From Dorea sp. D27 (GTDB lineage Bacteria > Bacillota > Clostridia > Lachnospirales > Lachnospiraceae), in the NCBI RefSeq assembly GCF_001185345.1, contig NZ_KQ236746.1, positions 209,553 to 273,552 of the forward strand: a stretch of 64,000 nt of DNA, given 5' to 3'. Under the pieces are notes generated by a model, which was not told the DNA's origin, did not search any database, and saw only the letters and a program-made list of their open reading frames with translations. A program made the translations under genes and the position numbers. Below are positions 60,409 to 64,000 of this stretch, one piece after another; within the stretch, counting starts at the first letter, position 1, and the number at the start of each line of letters is the position of its first letter.

Positions 60409-61470
60409 ATGGCACATATAAAAGTCCGGCCGTTTGGCAGGCTGTCTGGCGGACAGGATGCGTTTCTCTACACGCTCAAAAATAAAAACGATGTGACGGT
60501 CAGCATCACAGACTTTGGGGCTGCCTTGCAGGCGGTCCGGCTGCCCCAGAATGACGGGCGGCCGAGGGATGTAGTGCTTGGATTTGACAGCGCCGGCGGA
60601 TATGAGCGTACAGGCCTCTACCTGGGGGCGACGATTGGCCGGTATGCGGGACAGATACGAGGCGGGAGCTTCTGGCTGGACGGAAGGCAGTATCGTTTGT
60701 TTAAAAACGACCATGAAAATACCCTCCACGGGGGAAAACGCGGCTTTGACAAGCACCTTTTTGCGGCCGGCCTTGATGAGGATAACAATAAAGTAACATT
60801 TCATGCATTGATAGAAGACGGAGAGGAAGGCTTTCCGGGGAATCTGGAAGTGGAATCGAGCTATGAGCTGACGGACAATGATGAGGTCATAATGATACAC
60901 CGTGCGCACAGTGACAAGGACACGGTGCTGAACATGACGAACCACAGCTATTACAATCTTGACGGGCATGACAGCGGCAGCATAGAAAATCACAGGCTGA
61001 AAATCTACAGCAGCCGGTTCCTTGAATTGTCAGAGGACTGCTGCCCCAATGGCAATGTGCTGGATGTGTCCGGGACACCGATGGATTTTCTCACCATGAC
61101 AAGAATTGGTGAACGAATCGGACAGCCGTATAAGCAGCTCGATATCAGTGAAGGGTATGACCACAACTGGAATATCGGCGGGCCTGCGGGCACGGTAAGG
61201 AAAGTTGCAGAGCTGGAAAGCAGCAGCAATGATGTACGGATGGGGCTGTATTCCGACCTTCCGGGCCTCCAGTTTTACAGCGGCAACTATCTGAACGGCG
61301 GTGAAACAGGTAAAGGCGGATGCCGCTATGGCTTCCGGGGAGGGTTGTGCCTGGAGCCCCAGTACTATCCCGCGGCTCCAAACTACAGACAGTTCCCGCC
61401 GGCCGTGCTCAGGAGAAATGAGACTTATGAACATACGATCAGGCTGAAGTTCTCCTACACCGGAGGGTAA
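60409..61470 (+). CDS. Aldose 1-epimerase (galactose mutarotase)
   Basis: Interconverts alpha and beta anomers of aldoses. From ATG 60409, with GAAGAGGGG upstream, it has 353 residues. Typical motifs: ITDFGAALQAVRLPQ, LGATIGRYAGQI, NTLHGGKRGFDKH (catalytic His), NMTNHSYYNLDGH (second His), EGYDHNWNIGG and LCLEPQYYPAAPNY with the catalytic Glu. It is the last gene of the sugar operon, 35 bases after the kinase. Confidence 0.93.
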   Translation: MAHIKVRPFGRLSGGQDAFLYTLKNKNDVTVSITDFGAALQAVRLPQNDGRPRDVVLGFDSAGGYERTGLYLGATIGRYAGQIRGGSFWLDGRQYRLFKNDHENTLHGGKRGFDKHLFAAGLDEDNNKVTFHALIEDGEEGFPGNLEVESSYELTDNDEVIMIHRAHSDKDTVLNMTNHSYYNLDGHDSGSIENHRLKIYSSRFLELSEDCCPNGNVLDVSGTPMDFLTMTRIGERIGQPYKQLDISEGYDHNWNIGGPAGTVRKVAELESSSNDVRMGLYSDLPGLQFYSGNYLNGGETGKGGCRYGFRGGLCLEPQYYPAAPNYRQFPPAVLRRNETYEHTIRLKFSYTGG

Positions 61471-61481
61471 ACTGGGAATTG

Positions 61482-61510
61482 TTGTAAATCAGGCCGCACC
61501 ATGGTATAAT
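61482..61510 (+). promoter_or_regulatory. Promoter of the ROK regulator gene
   Basis: TTGTAA, 17-base spacer, TATAAT, 24 bases before the ATG. The regulator can therefore be transcribed apart from the sugar operon. Confidence 0.65.
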
Positions 61511-61534
61511 TGGCGTTAAACAGGAGGGTATGAG

Positions 61535-62689
61535 ATGAAAAAAGGAGGCAAACCTGAAGATCTTGGCGAGGCGAACAGAATGCTGATTCTGAACTGCCTT
61601 CGCTTGAATGGAAGTATGTCCAAAGCCGATCTGGCCAGAAGGCTTGGAATGAGCTTTCCGGCGATTTCAGCAAATGTGAAGATATTAATTGAACAAGGTC
61701 ATGTCAGGGAATCCGGAGAAGGCGACAACTCACTGGGACGAAAGTCCATGCTTCTGTCATTTAATGAGGAGATGGGATTTGTCATCGGCGTCGACATCGG
61801 CAGGTTTTGGATCCGGGCTATGGTTGCCGACCTGATGGGAAAGGTATTGGGCTATGTGAAAGCTCCCGCCGTCTCTGGCGGGGATGCACAAGAGCTGCAT
61901 GATGCAGTCGTTGACGTTGTCAGGCAGGCGCTCGCAGAAGGCGGAAAGACGGAAAAGGATATCCTCTGTATCGGAATCGGTCTGCCGGGGGTAATCAGAG
62001 GCGACACGATACTGCTTGCTCCGTATTTCCCGGATATAGATTTGAAACAGTTTAAAAAGAGGATTAAAGAAGAATTTGAAACTGAGCTGATACTTGAAAA
62101 CAGTGTCAATATGGGTGCCATAGGAGAACAGGCGGAGGGCGCCGGGAAAGGGTATGGCAACTTTATCGTCATCAACTATGGGGTCGGGGTCGGCTCGGCA
62201 CTCGTCCTGAACGGCAGGATATATTCCGGCAGCCATAACGCCGCGGGAGAAATCGGATACATGGTGGCAGAGCCTATGAAGCTCAGGGATTCGTTCGAAG
62301 AAGTAGGCGTGCTGGAAAGTATTATCTCTAAAGAGAAGATAGAGAAGTTTATCTCACATGATAACTTCCAGCAGGAAGTGGAACTGCTCGTGGAAAGATA
62401 CCGGGCAGATGATTTGTATGTCCGTTCGGTTCTGGATGAAATATCAATCAATATCGGGGTGACATTGATTAATTTATGCGCTGCATTAGATCTGGAGGCG
62501 GTCATCATCTCCGGCGGCCTGGGAACAGCATTCGGCAACGTGTTCATCGACACGTGGCGTTCCATGCTAGGCAACCATATCCCGTTTCCGCCGAAGATTG
62601 TCCTCTCAGAGCTGGATAACAAAGAAGGCGTTCTGGGAGCGATACATAAGAGTATCGAACACTTATTTACTGCTGAAAGCATTATCTAG
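61535..62689 (+). CDS. ROK-family (NagC/XylR-type) transcriptional regulator
   Basis: Sugar-responsive repressor of 384 residues. The N-terminal winged helix-turn-helix (about 15-70) reads SMSKADLARRLGMSFPAISANV, then the ROK domain: VIGVDIGRFWIRAMV, GIGLPGVI, VINYGVGVGSALVLNGRIYSG and HNAAGEIGYM. The zinc-binding CxCGxxGC of typical ROK proteins is not present; that region reads EEVGVLESIISKE. It is probably the local regulator of the sugar operon upstream. Its last 4 bases overlap the convergent DUF3298 gene. Confidence 0.9.
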   Translation: MKKGGKPEDLGEANRMLILNCLRLNGSMSKADLARRLGMSFPAISANVKILIEQGHVRESGEGDNSLGRKSMLLSFNEEMGFVIGVDIGRFWIRAMVADLMGKVLGYVKAPAVSGGDAQELHDAVVDVVRQALAEGGKTEKDILCIGIGLPGVIRGDTILLAPYFPDIDLKQFKKRIKEEFETELILENSVNMGAIGEQAEGAGKGYGNFIVINYGVGVGSALVLNGRIYSGSHNAAGEIGYMVAEPMKLRDSFEEVGVLESIISKEKIEKFISHDNFQQEVELLVERYRADDLYVRSVLDEISINIGVTLINLCAALDLEAVIISGGLGTAFGNVFIDTWRSMLGNHIPFPPKIVLSELDNKEGVLGAIHKSIEHLFTAESII

Positions 62690-63345
62690 ACAGGAGGACT
62701 GCTATCCTTAAAGTGCAGCTCGAATTCAGGCAGTCCGCTGGAATAAGGAGCGATATCATACTGCTGAAAGTATAGGACGATTCCGTCGGCATTCATATAA
62801 AAGTTGTCCTTATGAAAGTTCTGCCGTATGAGTTCGGGATAATTGTCAAAATAGGTCGAAGGGGCAGCCTTAAGCCTCTGGGCAGTCTGTTCCTCTATAC
62901 AAGCCTTTATGCGGTCTGGATAATCACGGTTCCCGGGATAGAAATCGGACAGCTCGATTCGGCGGCCTGAACTGAAGTCCCACGTGTCGGATGTCCGTTC
63001 GGTGGCGCCATGGGCTCCTCCCATGTACGTATACTGCTCGGTATAGAGGCTTGTGATGCAGCGCTCGTTATAAGTGACCGTGTACACTTCCTCCAGCTCA
63101 TAGCTGTGAAACGGAGGATTGTTCTTCTGTATATAGCGGGCGCTTTCTACCGCTTCATCATACAGCACGGTGCGGCAGTATTGTTCCAGCTTTTCTGCTT
63201 TGGCGGCATAATACGCATTGATGCCGCGGGCAGCAGAGGTGCTGCACGTAGTGAGGAAGAACGGGTAGTCTATCTTGTAGGTAAAGACGGCAATGTCATT
63301 GTAGAACAGGATGTCTTTCAGTGTATTGTTACGGATTTTCTGCAT
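62686..63345 (-). CDS. DUF3298/RsiV-like domain protein
   Basis: A 219-residue protein with a DUF3298 (RsiV-like) domain: VYTVTYNERCITSLYTEQYTY, MGGAHGATERTSDTWDFSSG and a C-terminal ADGIVLYFQQYDIAPYSSG. In Bacillus such domains bind lysozyme in RsiV or stand alone in secreted proteins. ATG at 63345 is chosen, since GGAGGGTCCT lies just upstream; the longer frame to 63486 has no ribosome site. No signal peptide or membrane helix is visible from that start, so the location is uncertain. Confidence 0.8.
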   Translation of the reverse strand: MQKIRNNTLKDILFYNDIAVFTYKIDYPFFLTTCSTSAARGINAYYAAKAEKLEQYCRTVLYDEAVESARYIQKNNPPFHSYELEEVYTVTYNERCITSLYTEQYTYMGGAHGATERTSDTWDFSSGRRIELSDFYPGNRDYPDRIKACIEEQTAQRLKAAPSTYFDNYPELIRQNFHKDNFYMNADGIVLYFQQYDIAPYSSGLPEFELHFKDSSPPV

Positions 63346-63515
63346 AGGACCCTCCAACCATATATGAGGCAGGCCAACAATATCCCGCCCCGGTTTCATA
63401 TCATATATAATATATTGCCTGGTGGCTTGTTGTATGAATATTTCAGATGCTGTCCAGGCCGTACCGTGTATATCACAGCTTCGCATCTGTACCCACCGTC
63501 CATATACCTTGCAGC

Positions 63516-63544
63516 TTGTGTTTTTCCTGATTATTCTTTATAAT
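63516..63544 (+). promoter_or_regulatory. Promoter for the kinase-like gene at the window end
   Basis: TTGTGT, 17-base spacer, TATAAT, 29 bases before the ATG. Confidence 0.55.
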
Positions 63545-63573
63545 AAAAAGATATTGACAAGGGAGCAGACAGT

Positions 63574-64000
63574 ATGAGAAAAGTAGTCATCATTATTAAC
63601 GGAAATGGCGGGGTAGGTAAGGACACGCTGTGCGATCTGGCGGCTGAGGCCTTTAAAGTCACGAATATATCTTCTATCACCCCGATTAAGGACATAGCGG
63701 CTGAATACGGCTGGAAAGGGGAAAAGGACGCCAGGTCCAGAAAGTTCCTGGCAGACCTGAAGAAAGTATTTACGGAATACAATGACCTTCCTACAAGATA
63801 CCTCGTGGAGGAATACCGAAAGTTTCTGGACAGCGAATCTCAGATTCTTTTCGTCCATATAAGAGAGGGTGAAGAGATAGACAAGTTTAAGAGCAAGGTG
63901 GAGACGCCATGTGCCACGCTCCTTGTCCGCAGAAGCCATATGGAGCATGCAAGATGGGGCAATGAAGCAGATGATAATGTGGCTGGCTATGCCTATGATT
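63574..64000 (+). CDS. P-loop nucleotide/nucleoside kinase-like protein, 3' end outside window
   Basis: An open frame of at least 142 codons from ATG 63574 (ribosome site AGGGAGCAGAC) that runs off the window. MRKVVIIINGNGGVGKDTLC is a P-loop of the kind in deoxynucleotide and dephospho-CoA kinases. TNISSITPIKDIAAEYGWKG and FVHIREGEEIDKFK resemble small-molecule kinases. The exact substrate is not recognisable. Confidence 0.75.
   Translation, partial: MRKVVIIINGNGGVGKDTLCDLAAEAFKVTNISSITPIKDIAAEYGWKGEKDARSRKFLADLKKVFTEYNDLPTRYLVEEYRKFLDSESQILFVHIREGEEIDKFKSKVETPCATLLVRRSHMEHARWGNEADDNVAGYAYD

Overview
The window looks like chromosome of a spore-forming, anaerobic Lachnospiraceae-type Firmicute. 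The grounds are a sporulation regulator (SpoIIID), YesM/YesN-type two-component genes, sigma-A promoters of TTGACA/TATAAT type, AGGAGG ribosome sites, and family-typical DnaE, PfkA, MurI and GuaA proteins. Backbone genes are of medium GC. The stretch from about 21.9 to 41.3 kb is strikingly AT-rich and reads as acquired DNA.

Region by region. 1-7.5 kb: 3' end of dnaE, pfkA, murI, a DUF1934 gene, a small membrane protein on the minus strand, cardiolipin synthase, and a trigger-factor-like lipoprotein. 7.6-13.3 kb (minus strand): two c-di-GMP genes (PAS-GGDEF and PAS-GGDEF-EAL), a MutS2-like ATPase lacking the Smr domain, and upstream of it a likely 6S-like rod-shaped RNA with its own consensus promoter and terminator. 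13.4-21.9 kb: spoIIID, a solute-binding lipoprotein with a YesM/YesN pair, a His-less HPr-like protein, a MATE transporter behind a structured leader, and guaA.

22.1-41.3 kb is a defence island. An Xre regulator precedes a six-gene module: PLD-SF2 helicase, 61-aa protein, Rad50/DndD-like ATPase, 158-aa protein, HNH nuclease and a DUF262-DUF1524 protein. Next comes a phosphorothioation set in the order dndC-dndD-dndE-dndA. No dndB or recognisable dndFGH is present. The first module is therefore a candidate phosphorothioation-linked restriction or interference system. The cysteine desulfurase gene dndA is cut in two by a roughly 6.5-kb Tn916-family mobilizable element. That element carries Int, Xis, a Rep/relaxase-type protein, an Xre regulator, a dfrF-like dihydrofolate reductase, an alkyltransferase-like protein, and SRPBCC and TfoX-domain proteins. 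The dndA fragment with the catalytic cysteine resumes at about 41.06 kb.

41.7-54.2 kb: a methyltransferase pair, a scrap of group II intron reverse transcriptase, and a complete type I-C CRISPR-Cas locus (cas3-cas5c-cas8c-cas7-cas4-cas1-cas2). Its array has 20 full repeats plus a truncated one. The last repeat base switches from T in the leader-proximal seven to C in the rest. Two decayed genes (HIRAN-like and WYL regulator) follow.

54.2-64 kb: a sugar operon with a perfect consensus promoter: ChvE-like binding protein, two-cassette ATPase, permease, NagB-like isomerase, PfkB kinase and mutarotase. A ROK regulator, a DUF3298 protein and the start of a P-loop kinase-like gene complete the window.

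No tRNA or rRNA gene was recognised. All calls are by eye; no database search was run.
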